A DNA stretch of 64,000 nucleotides, taken from assembly GCF_025716945.1 (NCBI RefSeq), contig NZ_JAOVZT010000004.1, positions 219,883 through 283,882 of the forward strand. The letters are read 5' to 3'. The position numbers and the translations under genes were made by a program. A model generated the notes under the pieces. That model had not been told where the DNA came from. It searched no databases and was given only the letters and a program-made list of their open reading frames with translations. Source of the stretch: Geodermatophilus sp. YIM 151500 (GTDB lineage Bacteria; Actinomycetota; Actinomycetes; Mycobacteriales; Geodermatophilaceae). This document shows, piece by piece, positions 1-8,353 of the stretch. Within the stretch, counting starts at the first letter, position 1. Each line of letters begins with the position of its first letter.

Positions 1-788
1 AGCGGCCCAAGCTCGAGCAGTACGACGACGCGCTGTTCATGGTGCTCAAGACGGCGACCTACGTGGAGCACGAGCGGCTGACGGCCACCAGCGAGGTCGT
101 CGACACCGGCGAGGTGATGGTCTTCCTCGGTGCGCACTACGTGATCACCGTGCGGCACGGGGAGCACAGCGGCCTCGCCGACCTGCGGCACCGGCTGGAG
201 AGCCAGCGCGAGCTGCTCCGCCTCGGACCGTCGGCGGTGCTCTACGCGGTGGCCGACCTCGTGGTGGACGCCTTCGTCGACGTCGCCATGGCGGTGGACG
301 AGGACGTCGACGAGCTGGAGGCGTCCGTCTTCAGCCCGGAGCGCACCGACGACATCGGCCGGCTGTACCAGCTCAAGCGGGAGCTGATGTCGCTGCGGCG
401 GGCGGTCTCGCCGCTCGAGGTCCCCCTCCAGCGGCTGGCCGAGCGCGATGTCGAGGTGGTGCCGGCCACGATGCGCTCGTACTTCCGCGACGTGCAGGAC
501 CACGCGATCCGGGTGCGGGACCAGGTCGGGGCGCTCGACGAGCTGCTCTCCTCGATCCTCCAGGCGTCGCTGGCGCGGGCGACGGTGGCCGACAACGAGG
601 ACATGCGCAGGATCAGCGCGTGGGCCGGCATCGTCGCCGTGCCGACCGCGATCGCCGGCATCTACGGCATGAACTTCGTGCACATGCCCGAGCTGGGCTG
701 GCGGTTCGGCTACCCGCTGGTGCTGCTCGTGATCGTGGGCTCCTGCCTGCTGCTGTACCGCGGCTTCAAGCGCAACGGCTGGCTCTGA
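1..788 (+). CDS. corA: CorA family magnesium/divalent cation transporter, 3' part
   Basis: The reading frame is already open at base 3, so the 5' end lies outside the window; 262 codons are visible. CorA proteins form pentameric inner-membrane channels for Mg2+ and other divalent metals. The visible part has the mainly helical cytoplasmic domain followed by two membrane segments at the C-terminus. The family signature GMN stands in YGMNFVHMPELGW between them, and the protein ends with the usual basic tail (YRGFKRNGWL). The first ATG in the window (base 39) is internal: the residues before it (RPKLEQYDDALF) match the conserved N-terminal domain. A hairpin follows within 10 bases of the stop. 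Confidence 0.93.
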   Translation, partial: RPKLEQYDDALFMVLKTATYVEHERLTATSEVVDTGEVMVFLGAHYVITVRHGEHSGLADLRHRLESQRELLRLGPSAVLYAVADLVVDAFVDVAMAVDEDVDELEASVFSPERTDDIGRLYQLKRELMSLRRAVSPLEVPLQRLAERDVEVVPATMRSYFRDVQDHAIRVRDQVGALDELLSSILQASLARATVADNEDMRRISAWAGIVAVPTAIAGIYGMNFVHMPELGWRFGYPLVLLVIVGSCLLLYRGFKRNGWL

Positions 789-794
789 CACCAG

Positions 795-812
795 GGCATA
801 GGAAGCTATGCC
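795..812. repeat. 18-bp palindrome, left flank of the AbiEi/DUF559 gene
   Basis: GGCATAGGAAGCTATGCC can fold as a 7-bp stem (GGCATAG/CTATGCC) with a GAAG loop. Its exact reverse complement occurs at 2101-2118, on the other side of the gene between. A second half-site, GCAAAGCTTCC, follows at about 838-848 and can pair with GGAAGCT at 801-807, enclosing a GCCCC-TCGC-GGGGC hairpin. The element may also end corA transcription, but there is no T tract. Confidence 0.75.
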
Positions 813-970
813 TGCAGTTCCGGGCCCCTCGCGGGGCGCAAAGCTTCCAACGCCGCTGGCTGACCGGGGCGCTCAGGCTCAACGGCGCCCCAGCCTGTGG
901 ACAGCCCTCGCCGTCCACAGATTCGCGCCAGCACTGCCGCCGGCCTGCCGCGCGGCCGCACGGTGCTCCC

Positions 971-1891
971 ATGGACTGGCGTGCGGTCATCGGGGAGATC
1001 CTCCAGGAGGGCGGCGGCCTCGCCACGCGCCAGCAACTGCTCGCCCGCATCCCCAAGGCTGTGCTCGACCGGCACACCCGTCGAAATCTCGTGCGCGTCC
1101 TCCCGCACGTCTACCGGTGGCGCGACACGGCCGTCGACGAGCCGACGTTCCTGCGTGCCGCGCTGCTGCACGTAGGCCCGCGCTCGGCGCTGAGCCATAC
1201 GACCGCTCTCTGCATGTGGGGCCTCTGGCGGCTGGAGCGTCCGGTGCACCTCGTCGTCGACCAGGCGGTCCGCCGAGCCGGCTCGCCCGACGTCGTCGTC
1301 CACCGCCGCCTCGACTTCACGCCCGAGGCACCGCAGAGCCTCGAGCGGCGCGGCCTCCCGGTCACCGATCTGCCGCGCACGCTGATCGACTCCTGGCCCC
1401 TGCTCCCGGCGGACGAGCGACGGCCACTGCTGCTCGAGACGGCGCGACGGGGCCTCGTCATCGCCCCGCGGCTGCGCTCCGCACTCGACGAGCGCTCCAA
1501 CATCGCCGGGCACCGGCTTCTCGCGCAGGCCATCGACCTGATCGAGGACGGGTGCCAGAGCGAGCTCGAGGCGGTCGGCATCCTCGATGTGTTCCGCCAT
1601 CCGTCACTGCCCCGTGGCGTCGGCCAACACCGCGTCATCGCCGGCGGCGTCGTCTTCCGGCTGGACCGAGCCTGGCCGGAGGTGAAGCTCGCCGTCGAAC
1701 TGGACGGCGCTCGGCACCACACGAGCCCGGAGGACCGTCGACGAGACCTCGCGCGCGATGCCGCGCTAGCAGCGGCCGGCTGGGTGGTCCTCCGCTTCAC
1801 GTACGCGGATGTGCGCCGCGACCCGGCCAAGGTCCGGGCACGCGTCCTTGCCGTGTACCGCACGCGCAAGGCACAGCTGGTCGCCGTCTGA
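971..1891 (+). CDS. AbiEi-like/DUF559 endonuclease-domain protein
   Basis: 306 residues. The N-terminal half looks like the winged-helix region of AbiEi-type proteins (RQQLLARIPKAVLDRHTRR, then LPHVYRW). The C-terminal 110 residues look like DUF559, a Vsr/PD-(D/E)XK-type nuclease fold, with acidic residues in VKLAVELDGARHH and the helix LARDAALAAAGWVVLRF. Such genes are common in actinobacteria, often in several copies, and their role is unknown; a link to toxin-antitoxin or phage defence is inferred from the domains only. No antitoxin partner gene adjoins it. ATG 971 begins the conserved part (MDWRAVIGEIL); the longer open frame upstream runs through the palindromic region and is unlikely to be coding. 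The gene sits alone between inverted repeats. Confidence 0.8.
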   Translation: MDWRAVIGEILQEGGGLATRQQLLARIPKAVLDRHTRRNLVRVLPHVYRWRDTAVDEPTFLRAALLHVGPRSALSHTTALCMWGLWRLERPVHLVVDQAVRRAGSPDVVVHRRLDFTPEAPQSLERRGLPVTDLPRTLIDSWPLLPADERRPLLLETARRGLVIAPRLRSALDERSNIAGHRLLAQAIDLIEDGCQSELEAVGILDVFRHPSLPRGVGQHRVIAGGVVFRLDRAWPEVKLAVELDGARHHTSPEDRRRDLARDAALAAAGWVVLRFTYADVRRDPAKVRARVLAVYRTRKAQLVAV

Positions 1892-1934
1892 TCGGGAATG
1901 CGGCGATCAGCGATAGCCGAGACACGCGATAGGG

Positions 1935-2100
1935 GGCATAGGAGGCTTTGCCGGCGTCCGGAACCCGAATCGCGCGGCATAGGAAGCTTTGCCAGCGCCC
2001 GGAACCCCGATGGCGGGGGCATAGGAAGCTTTGCCGGCGCCCAGAATCCGAATCGCAGGGGCATAGGAAGCTTTGCCGGCGTCCGGAACCCCAATACCGG
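1935..2100. repeat. Four tandem 41-42-bp repeats
   Basis: Units begin at 1935, 1976, 2018 and 2060, each starting GGCATAGGAAGCTTTGCC (one base differs in unit 1), followed by a more variable part close to GGCGCCCGGAACCCCGAT. The conserved head is the same sequence as one arm of the flanking palindromes. No protein is plausibly encoded, although all frames are open over short lengths. Confidence 0.88.
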
Positions 2101-2118
2101 GGCATAGCTTCCTATGCC
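2101..2118. repeat. 18-bp palindrome, right flank (inverted copy of 795-812)
   Basis: GGCATAGCTTCCTATGCC is the exact reverse complement of the element at 795-812. It closes the tandem array and lies 5 bases from the stop codon of the convergent rsmI, so it could serve as a two-way terminator. Confidence 0.8.
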
Positions 2119-2123
2119 CCCGG

Positions 2124-2960
2124 TCAGGGCTTGGCGGTGACCACGGCGTCGTAGACGACGCGGCGGGGCAGCCCGGTGCGGACGACGACGGCGCGGATGG
2201 CGTCCTTGCGCGGGGCCCCGGCGGCCTCCTCGGCGGCGACCATGGCGGCCAGCTCGTCGGCCGACAGCTCGACCGGGGCCGGCCGGGCGCCGGCAACGAC
2301 CAGGGTGATCTCGCCGCGGACGCCGTCGGCCGCCCAGGCGGCCAGCGATGCCAGCGGCCCGCGGCGCACCTCCTCGTGCGTCTTGGTCAGCTCGCGGCAC
2401 ACCGCCGCCGGGCGCTCGCCGCCGAAGGCGCCCGCGGCGTCGGTCAGGGCGTCGGCCAGCCGGTGCGGCGACTCGAAGAAGACCATCGTGCGCTGCTCGT
2501 CGGCCAGCGCGGCCAGCTTCGCCCGGCGCTCGCCGGCCTTCCGCGGCAGGAACCCCTCGAAGCAGAACCGGTCGACCGGCAGGCCGGAGACCGCCAGCGC
2601 GGTGGTCACCGCCGACGGGCCGGGCACCGACGTCACCTCGACGCCCTGCTCGACCGCCGCGCGCACGAGCGTGTAGCCGGGGTCGGAGACCGACGGCATC
2701 CCGGCGTCGGTGAGCAGCAGCACGGTGGCCCCGTCGGCCAGGGCCGCGAGCAGGCCGGGCAACCGGCTGCGCTCGACCGACTCGTGGAAGGTGACCACCC
2801 GGCCGGTGAGCGTCACCTCGAGGTCGGCGGCCAGCCGGTGCAGGCGGCGGGTGTCCTCGACGGCCAGCACGTCGGCCTCGGCCATGACCCGCCGCAGCCG
2901 GGGACCCACGTCACCGGGCTGACCGAGCGGCGCACCGCCCAACACCAGCCGACCCGCCAC
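2124..2960 (-). CDS. rsmI: 16S rRNA (cytidine-1402 2'-O)-methyltransferase RsmI
   Basis: 278 residues, normal length. Uses SAM to methylate the ribose of C1402 in the decoding centre of 16S rRNA. Family motifs in order: LVLGGAPLGQPGDVGPR near the N-terminus, VEDTRR, TDAGMPSVSDPG, VPGPSA, FEGFLPRK, FFESPHR, and EITLVV near the end. GTG 2960 is chosen because it directly precedes the first conserved strand and has GGGAGGAG four to five bases before it; the much longer open frame upstream is antisense to pmt. It is divergent from pmt, an arrangement shared with mycobacteria. The start region is duplicated (see the 58-bp repeat). Confidence 0.95.
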   Translation of the reverse strand: MAGRLVLGGAPLGQPGDVGPRLRRVMAEADVLAVEDTRRLHRLAADLEVTLTGRVVTFHESVERSRLPGLLAALADGATVLLLTDAGMPSVSDPGYTLVRAAVEQGVEVTSVPGPSAVTTALAVSGLPVDRFCFEGFLPRKAGERRAKLAALADEQRTMVFFESPHRLADALTDAAGAFGGERPAAVCRELTKTHEEVRRGPLASLAAWAADGVRGEITLVVAGARPAPVELSADELAAMVAAEEAAGAPRKDAIRAVVVRTGLPRRVVYDAVVTAKP

Positions 2961-3066
2961 CGCTCCTCCCGACCTCCCGGACGTCGGTGCCGCGACGCCA
3001 CCGCCGCCGACCCGCCACCGCTCCTCCCGACCTCCCGGACTCCGGTGCCGCGACGCCACCGCCACC
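2951..3066. repeat. 58-bp tandem duplication covering the rsmI start
   Basis: Bases 2951-3008 recur at 3009-3066 with about three mismatches. The unit contains the rsmI GTG start and its ribosome binding site, so a second GTG with the same GGGAGGAG stands 58 bases upstream. Because 58 is not a multiple of 3, the second start is out of frame. Confidence 0.88.
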
Positions 3067-3181
3067 GCCCGCGCCACCGCCACCGCCCGCGCCCGCGAGC
3101 CTGCCACGCCGATCGCCGGAGGCCCGCCTGCAGGGGCCCGGCGCCAGCCGGCGAGCGCCGGGGGGCAGGGGGTCCTTTCAC

Positions 3182-3187
3182 TACGCT
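3182..3187 (+). promoter_or_regulatory. -10 box of pmt (leaderless start)
   Basis: TACGCT followed by 7 nt and ATG 3195, the spacing expected if transcription starts at the A of the start codon. No Shine-Dalgarno sequence is present. Confidence 0.6.
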
Positions 3188-3194
3188 GGCCCGC

Positions 3195-4724
3195 ATGGCG
3201 GTGCTGACACCCGAGCGGACGGCGCAGGAGCCGACCCCGCCGCGCACGCCGCCGCCGACCCGCCGCCGGTCCCCCGCCCGGGCACGCCGGGACCGCACTC
3301 CCCCGCTCCCCGACGACCGGCGCCTGGCCTGGCTGCTCGCGGCCGCGCTCGGTCTGGCCACGCTGGTCAGCCGGCTGTGGGACATCGGCTACCCGCCGGA
3401 CCTGCTCTTCGACGAGGCCTACTACCCGCCCGAGGCCCGGGAACTGCTGCGCCACGGCCACGAGTACAACCGCGGCTACACGTTCATCGTCCACCCGCCG
3501 CTCGGAAAGTGGCTGATCGCCACGGGCATCGCGGTCTTCGGCTACGACTCCCTGGGCTGGCGGGTGCCCTCGGCCGTCGCGGGCGCAATCGCCGTGGTGG
3601 TGCTCGCCCGGCTCGGCCGCCGGCTCACCGGCTCGACGCTGCTCGGCCTGCTCGCCGGGTTGCTGCTCGCCCTCGACGGCCTGTCGTTCACGCTGGGCCG
3701 GATCGGCCTGCTCGACGTCTTCGTGCAGGTCTTCGTCGTCGCGGCGGTGGCCTGCCTGGTGGTCGACCGCGACCGGGTGCGGGCCCGGATCGCGGCGCGC
3801 CCCGACGTCGCGCCGTCCGGCTTCCGCCTCGGTCCGCGCGGTTGGCGACTCGCCGCCGGGGTGCTGTTCGGCTGCGCGTGCGCGGTGAAGTGGAGCGGCG
3901 TGTGGTTCCTCGCCGCGTTCGCCGTCCTGTCGTTGTTCTGGGAGCGGGCGGCCTGGCGGGACGCCGGCGTCCCCCGGCCTACGCGGACGACGGCGCGCCG
4001 CGGGCTGCCCGGTGCGCTGTGGGCGCTGGCCGCCGTCCCGGTGCTCACCTACCTGGCCTCGTTCGCCGGCTGGTTCCGGGGCGAAACGGCGCAGGGCCGG
4101 CACTGGGCCACGCAGAACCCGGACACCGCCGTCCCCTTCGTACCCGACGCGCTGCGCTCGCTGTGGCACATGCACGCCGAGTGGCTCCGGTTCCACAACG
4201 GCCTGTCGACCGCGCACCCGTGGGAGTCGGGACCGTGGACGTGGCTGGTCACCGGGCGACCGATCCTGCTGTGGAACCCGCAGGGGCTCACGGACGCCGA
4301 GGGCGACCAGGTCATCCGCTACATCCTCATGCTCGGCACGCCCACGCTGTGGTTCGTGTTCGTGCCGGCGGTGCTGTGGCTCGGCTGGCGGATCGTCACC
4401 CGCCGCGACCCGGCGGCCGTCGCGGTGCTCGTCGGCGTCGCCGCGGGCTGGGCGACGTGGCTGCTCAACCCCGAGCGCACGATGTTCATCTTCTACATGG
4501 CCCCGGCGGTGCCCTTCTTCGTGCTCGCCGTCGTGCTGCTGCTGCAGGACGTCATCGGCCCGCCGGGCGGCGAGCCGGGCCGGCGCCGGCTGGGCCTGGG
4601 TGCCGTGTGCCTGTACGTGGCGGTCGTGGCGGCGACGTTCGTCTTCCTGCACCCGGTGCTCACCGGCGGCGAGCTGTCGCACGAGGAGTGGCTGCGCCGG
4701 ATGGTGTTCCCCTCCTGGTACTGA
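3195..4724 (+). CDS. pmt: Dolichyl-phosphate-mannose--protein mannosyltransferase (GT39)
   Basis: 509 residues. Membrane enzyme that moves mannose from polyprenyl-phosphate mannose to Ser/Thr of exported proteins. After a Pro/Arg-rich cytoplasmic tail of about 45 residues there are 10-11 hydrophobic segments. The first outer loop holds the catalytic acidic pair in LLFDEAYYPPEAREL, followed by FIVHPPLGKWLIA; later come VKWSGVWF, the loop motif HPWESGPW and a conserved C-terminus. ATG 3195 is favoured by its leaderless -10 box. Divergent from rsmI, as in Mycobacterium tuberculosis (Rv1002c/Rv1003). Confidence 0.93.
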   Translation: MAVLTPERTAQEPTPPRTPPPTRRRSPARARRDRTPPLPDDRRLAWLLAAALGLATLVSRLWDIGYPPDLLFDEAYYPPEARELLRHGHEYNRGYTFIVHPPLGKWLIATGIAVFGYDSLGWRVPSAVAGAIAVVVLARLGRRLTGSTLLGLLAGLLLALDGLSFTLGRIGLLDVFVQVFVVAAVACLVVDRDRVRARIAARPDVAPSGFRLGPRGWRLAAGVLFGCACAVKWSGVWFLAAFAVLSLFWERAAWRDAGVPRPTRTTARRGLPGALWALAAVPVLTYLASFAGWFRGETAQGRHWATQNPDTAVPFVPDALRSLWHMHAEWLRFHNGLSTAHPWESGPWTWLVTGRPILLWNPQGLTDAEGDQVIRYILMLGTPTLWFVFVPAVLWLGWRIVTRRDPAAVAVLVGVAAGWATWLLNPERTMFIFYMAPAVPFFVLAVVLLLQDVIGPPGGEPGRRRLGLGAVCLYVAVVAATFVFLHPVLTGGELSHEEWLRRMVFPSWY

Positions 4725-4760
4725 TCGGCACGGACCGACCGGCACGGCGAGAGGACGACG

Positions 4761-5573
4761 ATGGGCGACCCCGGCACCGACCCCGGCACGGACCCCGGCG
4801 CCGACCGGGTCCGCACCGAGGTCGACGGCGACCTCTGGCGCATCACGCTGGCCCGACCCGACACCGGCAACGCGGTCGACCCGGCGCTGGCCCGGCAGCT
4901 GGCCGCCGCCTTCGCGGATCGCCCGGAGGGCACGCGGGCGGTGCTCCTGCTGGCGGACGGTCCCCGGTTCTGCGTGGGCGGCGACGTCCGCGCCTTCGCC
5001 GGGGCGGGCGACCCGGGCGACTTCGTCGGCCGGCTCGCGGCCGACTGGCACGCGGCGCTGCGGGCGCTGCTGGCCTGTCCGGTGCCCGTGGTCGCGGGCG
5101 TGCACGGCGCGGTGGCGGGGGCGGGGGTGGGCCTGCTGGGCGCGTGCGACCTCGTCGTCTGCGCCCGGTCGACCGTGGTCCGGCCGGCCTACGCGGCGCT
5201 CGGCTTCTCGCCGGACGGCGGGTCGTCGTGGGTGCTGGCCCGCTCGCTCGGCCAGGCGCGGACCCTCGACCTGCTGCTGACGGCCGGGGGGCTGACCGCC
5301 GAGGAGGCCCGCGACGCGGGCCTGGTCGCCCGGGTCGTGGACGACGACGCGCTGCGCGACGAGGCGCTCGCCGTCGCGCGCGGCGTGGCCGCCGGGCCGG
5401 TGCGGGCGCTGGTGCGCACCCGGCAGCTCGTGCGCGGCGCGGCGGCGCGGGGGCTCGTGGAGCACCTGGACGAGGAGGGGCGGCTGATCGCCGAGTCGGC
5501 CGCCGACGCCGAGGGGCGCGAGGGCGTGCGCGCCTTCGTCGAGAAGCGGCGTCCCGACTTCCGCGCGGGTTGA
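4761..5573 (+). CDS. Enoyl-CoA hydratase/isomerase family protein
   Basis: 270 residues, crotonase fold. The oxyanion-hole segments are visible as RFCVGGDVRAFAG and VHGAVAGAGVGLLGACDLV. The second acidic position of hydratases appears to be replaced by the PDGG type (FSPDGGSSWVLARSLG), as in isomerase-like members, so the exact reaction is open. It begins with GTDP repeats (GDPGTDPGTDPGAD) and has GAGAGGA before ATG 4761. The gene starts 36 bases after pmt and may be read from it. The substrate cannot be told; fatty-acid or aromatic-acid degradation are the usual contexts. Confidence 0.85.
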   Translation: MGDPGTDPGTDPGADRVRTEVDGDLWRITLARPDTGNAVDPALARQLAAAFADRPEGTRAVLLLADGPRFCVGGDVRAFAGAGDPGDFVGRLAADWHAALRALLACPVPVVAGVHGAVAGAGVGLLGACDLVVCARSTVVRPAYAALGFSPDGGSSWVLARSLGQARTLDLLLTAGGLTAEEARDAGLVARVVDDDALRDEALAVARGVAAGPVRALVRTRQLVRGAAARGLVEHLDEEGRLIAESAADAEGREGVRAFVEKRRPDFRAG

Positions 5574-5585
5574 CCGCCACGCGGG

Positions 5586-8090
5586 TCACGGCCGCGAGTC
5601 GGTGACCTGCCCGGTGACGGCGTCCCACATCAGCGAGCCGCCCTCGAAGTCCGACCGGCGGCCGCCGGGCACCGCGTACTCGTCGCTGGTCGGGTAGCCG
5701 AGGAACGACTCCTCGCGGCCCAGCTCCGCCCACCGCGCGCCGATCGCCCCCTGCACGGCGTGCGCGCCGGTGCGCCGCGTCCAGTGGATCGACGCGGCCG
5801 GCGCGGCGAAGTCGTTGTAGCGACCGACGCGGTCGGCGGCCCTGAGCTCGTCGGTGGTCGGCGCGCCCAGCACGGCGTGCCCGCCGAGGGCGAGGTAGGC
5901 CTCCAGGACCGGGCCGCGGACGAGGCGCACGCCGGTCGCCGCCGTCCAGTACAGCCGGCCCCGCTCGTACTCCCGCCAGCGGACCCCGCCGTCGGTCACC
6001 TCCTCCGCGACCGGGGCGCCCAGCGCCTCGCGCACCGCGGCGTCCCCGGCGTGGCGGGCATCGATCGGCGAGCCGTAGACCGCGTGCAGCGTGACGTCGG
6101 CGTCCGGCATGACGCGGTCGTGCTGCCGCGGGGAGCCGTCGTCCCACCGCTCGAACGCGGAGACGCCGTCCGCGGCGACCTCCGCGGCGGCGACCGAGAC
6201 CCGGGCACCGACGGTGACCTGCGCCTGGGCGCGGACGGCACCGTTGATCGTCACGTCGGCCGGTGACGTCGAGGTGACCGCGAGGGTGCGCAGGAGGGGC
6301 GCGGCGACGAAGCGGGTCTCGGTGCGGGCCCCGTACCGGTCCTCGGCGCGGACCCGGACCTCCAGCCGGGTGTCGTCGCCGTGGTCCTCGAAGGTCCGGG
6401 AGTAGGAGCGGCCGGTGGTCGACTCGCCCGGGTGCTCGTGGCAGTACCCGCCGCTGCAGTGCACGAGGGTCTCCGACCAGGTGATCCGCAGCCGCCCGTC
6501 CTCGGGATCGACGGCCGAGGCGGTCGCCTCCACCACGTCGCCCACGGCGAACAGCCGGTCCGGTGGCGGCGGCGAGACCTCCAGCACCGGAGCGAGGTTG
6601 GCCGGCACGACGGTCACCGACGTCCGGCCGGAGGCGCCCTGCGGATCGGTGACCGTCAGCTCTACCGTCACCGGCTCGGTGCCGGGGGCCGCGTACTGGT
6701 GGTCGACGCGTGCGCCGGTGCCCGAGGTGCCGTCGCCGAAGTCCCAGGTGAAGGTGAGCGGGTCGCCGTCCAGGTCGCGGGACAGCGTGGCGTCGAAGGT
6801 GACCGTCCGGGTGGCCGGGTCGACGGTCGCCGTCGCGCTCGCCGTCGGCGGCCGGTTGCCCGGCAGGTAGACCAGCCGCCGCAGCCGGGAGCCGAGCAGG
6901 TCGGCCCAGACGACGTCGCCGTCGGCCGCCGTGGCGAGTCGGACCGGCGCGCCCTCGTCGGCGGCGAACCCCTCGGTCTCGGGCTCGCGCACCACCCTCC
7001 CCCGCTCGTCGTAGCGCAGCGTGTAGAGGCGCTTGGAGGTGAAGTCACCGAAGAAGTAGGCGCCCCGGTACTCCTCGGGATAGCTGGTGCCGGTGTAGAC
7101 GACGCCGCCGATGATGCTCGTCCCGAGCGATCCGTGCCGGTAGGCCCACATCGGCGCGGTGTTGCCGACCCCCCGGCAGCCCGGCAGGTCGCTGTAGCCC
7201 GGCGTGGGCCCGTCGCCCTCGAAGCAGGGCCATCCGTAGTTGGCGCCCGGCTGGACGTGGTTGATCTCCTCCCACCCCAGCCAGCCGACGTCGCCGACGA
7301 CCGGCGCGCCCGTCGCCGGGTCCAGGCTCAGCCGGAACGGGCTGCGGAAACCCGTGGCGTAGGTGCGGCTGCGCCAGGAGTCGGGAGCCGCCGGGTCGTA
7401 GCCGGGATTGGTCTCCACACCCCGTCCGTCGGGGTGGACGTGGTGCAGCTTCCCGTAGCCGGTGTCGGGGTCCTGCACCAGCAGCGCCGACTCGTCGACG
7501 AACCGGAAGTTCCCGGCGTCGCCGACGCTGACCCACAGCGTGCCGTCGGCGGCGGCGACCAGCCCAGTCATGGCGTGCGCGTCGGAGTCGGTGGGCAGGT
7601 CCCAGAGGACTCGCTCGTCCTCGAGCGACGTCGGGACGCCGGTGCCGCCGACCCGCCAGGCGCTGAGCCGCATCGCCCATCCGGCGTCCACCGCGAGCGT
7701 GCGGGCCGTGTACACCGTCCGCGACGTCGCGTAATCCGGCGCGACGGCCACTCCGGTGAGCCCCAGGTCCTGCACGCTGACCACCGGCAGTTCGGCCAGC
7801 GTCCGCACGTCGGTCCCGTCGGCCGACACCCAGGCGACCCGGCCGTTCTTGCCGGCGGTGAACCAGCTGCCGTCGGGGGCGAAGGCGAAGTCGGTGAGCA
7901 GCTCGTCCTGGCCGCTGGGCAGGTCCTGGACGACGAAGCCGTCCGGCAGCGCCGCCGCCCGCGCCGGCACGGGCGCCGCGACCGGCAGCGCGACGGCCAC
8001 GAGGACGACGAGGACCGCGGCGGCAGGCCGCCGGACGGCGCGGGACAGACCGCGCCGGACGTCGTCGTACCACCCGCTCCCCCGTGACAC
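5586..8090 (-). CDS. Secreted glucose/sorbosone dehydrogenase-like protein with PKD and LGFP repeats
   Basis: About 834 residues. An N-terminal signal peptide (VRRPAAAVLVVLVAVALPVAAP, ending ARA-A) leads into a beta-propeller of the PQQ-dependent sugar dehydrogenase type (LTDFAFAPDGSWFTAGKNGRV, HAMTGLVAAADGTLWVSVGD, YATGFRSPFRLSLDP, NHVQPGANYGWPCFEG). Next come a PKD domain (WDFGDGTSGTGARVDHQY) and two Ig-like stretches, then C-terminal LGFP-type repeats (LGGHAVLGAPTTDEL, LGREESFLGYPTSDEY), which in other actinobacteria bind the cell wall. GTG 8090 is chosen because a CAGGCT box stands 7 nt before it; a TTG at 8126 is possible. Substrate unknown; PQQ use is inferred from the fold. Convergent with the crotonase gene, 12 bases apart. 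Confidence 0.85.
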   Translation of the reverse strand: MSRGSGWYDDVRRGLSRAVRRPAAAVLVVLVAVALPVAAPVPARAAALPDGFVVQDLPSGQDELLTDFAFAPDGSWFTAGKNGRVAWVSADGTDVRTLAELPVVSVQDLGLTGVAVAPDYATSRTVYTARTLAVDAGWAMRLSAWRVGGTGVPTSLEDERVLWDLPTDSDAHAMTGLVAAADGTLWVSVGDAGNFRFVDESALLVQDPDTGYGKLHHVHPDGRGVETNPGYDPAAPDSWRSRTYATGFRSPFRLSLDPATGAPVVGDVGWLGWEEINHVQPGANYGWPCFEGDGPTPGYSDLPGCRGVGNTAPMWAYRHGSLGTSIIGGVVYTGTSYPEEYRGAYFFGDFTSKRLYTLRYDERGRVVREPETEGFAADEGAPVRLATAADGDVVWADLLGSRLRRLVYLPGNRPPTASATATVDPATRTVTFDATLSRDLDGDPLTFTWDFGDGTSGTGARVDHQYAAPGTEPVTVELTVTDPQGASGRTSVTVVPANLAPVLEVSPPPPDRLFAVGDVVEATASAVDPEDGRLRITWSETLVHCSGGYCHEHPGESTTGRSYSRTFEDHGDDTRLEVRVRAEDRYGARTETRFVAAPLLRTLAVTSTSPADVTINGAVRAQAQVTVGARVSVAAAEVAADGVSAFERWDDGSPRQHDRVMPDADVTLHAVYGSPIDARHAGDAAVREALGAPVAEEVTDGGVRWREYERGRLYWTAATGVRLVRGPVLEAYLALGGHAVLGAPTTDELRAADRVGRYNDFAAPAASIHWTRRTGAHAVQGAIGARWAELGREESFLGYPTSDEYAVPGGRRSDFEGGSLMWDAVTGQVTDSRP

Positions 8091-8214
8091 GCGCCGCAGC
8101 CTGCTGAGGGCCGAGCCGCGGCACAAGGACCCCGACCGGCGTCGGGGCGCCGCCCCGGCCGGCGCGCACGGCCCCCCGACGCGTCACCGCCGCACGTGAG
8201 CGGGGCGCGACGCT

Positions 8215-8272
8215 GGGTAGCACAGCTCCACATATCAGAGCGCTCGGTGGCACAGCGCCCGGGTAGCACAGC
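8215..8272. repeat. Three short direct repeats (GGTAGCACAGC type)
   Basis: GGGTAGCACAGC occurs at 8215-8226 and 8261-8272, with a variant CGGTGGCACAGC at 8245-8256, in the 263-base gap between two divergent genes. They could be operator sites for either gene. No clear -10/-35 pair is seen otherwise. Confidence 0.4.
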
Positions 8273-8353
8273 AGAGCCGGCGCGGCGCGACCGGACACCC
8301 CCCTCAGGGGGAGGTGGCTCAAGCGGCTGCGGAACGGATCCGACCTACCCCGC

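Noticed and set aside
1935-2118. CRISPR array
   Set aside because: The repeats are directly adjacent, with diverged tails instead of unique spacers, and no cas genes are near.
2961-5465. Very long minus-strand open frame continuing rsmI upstream
   Set aside because: It is antisense to pmt and the crotonase gene, has low-complexity sequence, and the true rsmI start at 2960 has a ribosome binding site.
8300-8353. tRNA-like sequence GGTGGCTCAAGCGGCTGCGG before the GGDEF gene
   Set aside because: It resembles a D-arm by chance but no anticodon or T arm follows.
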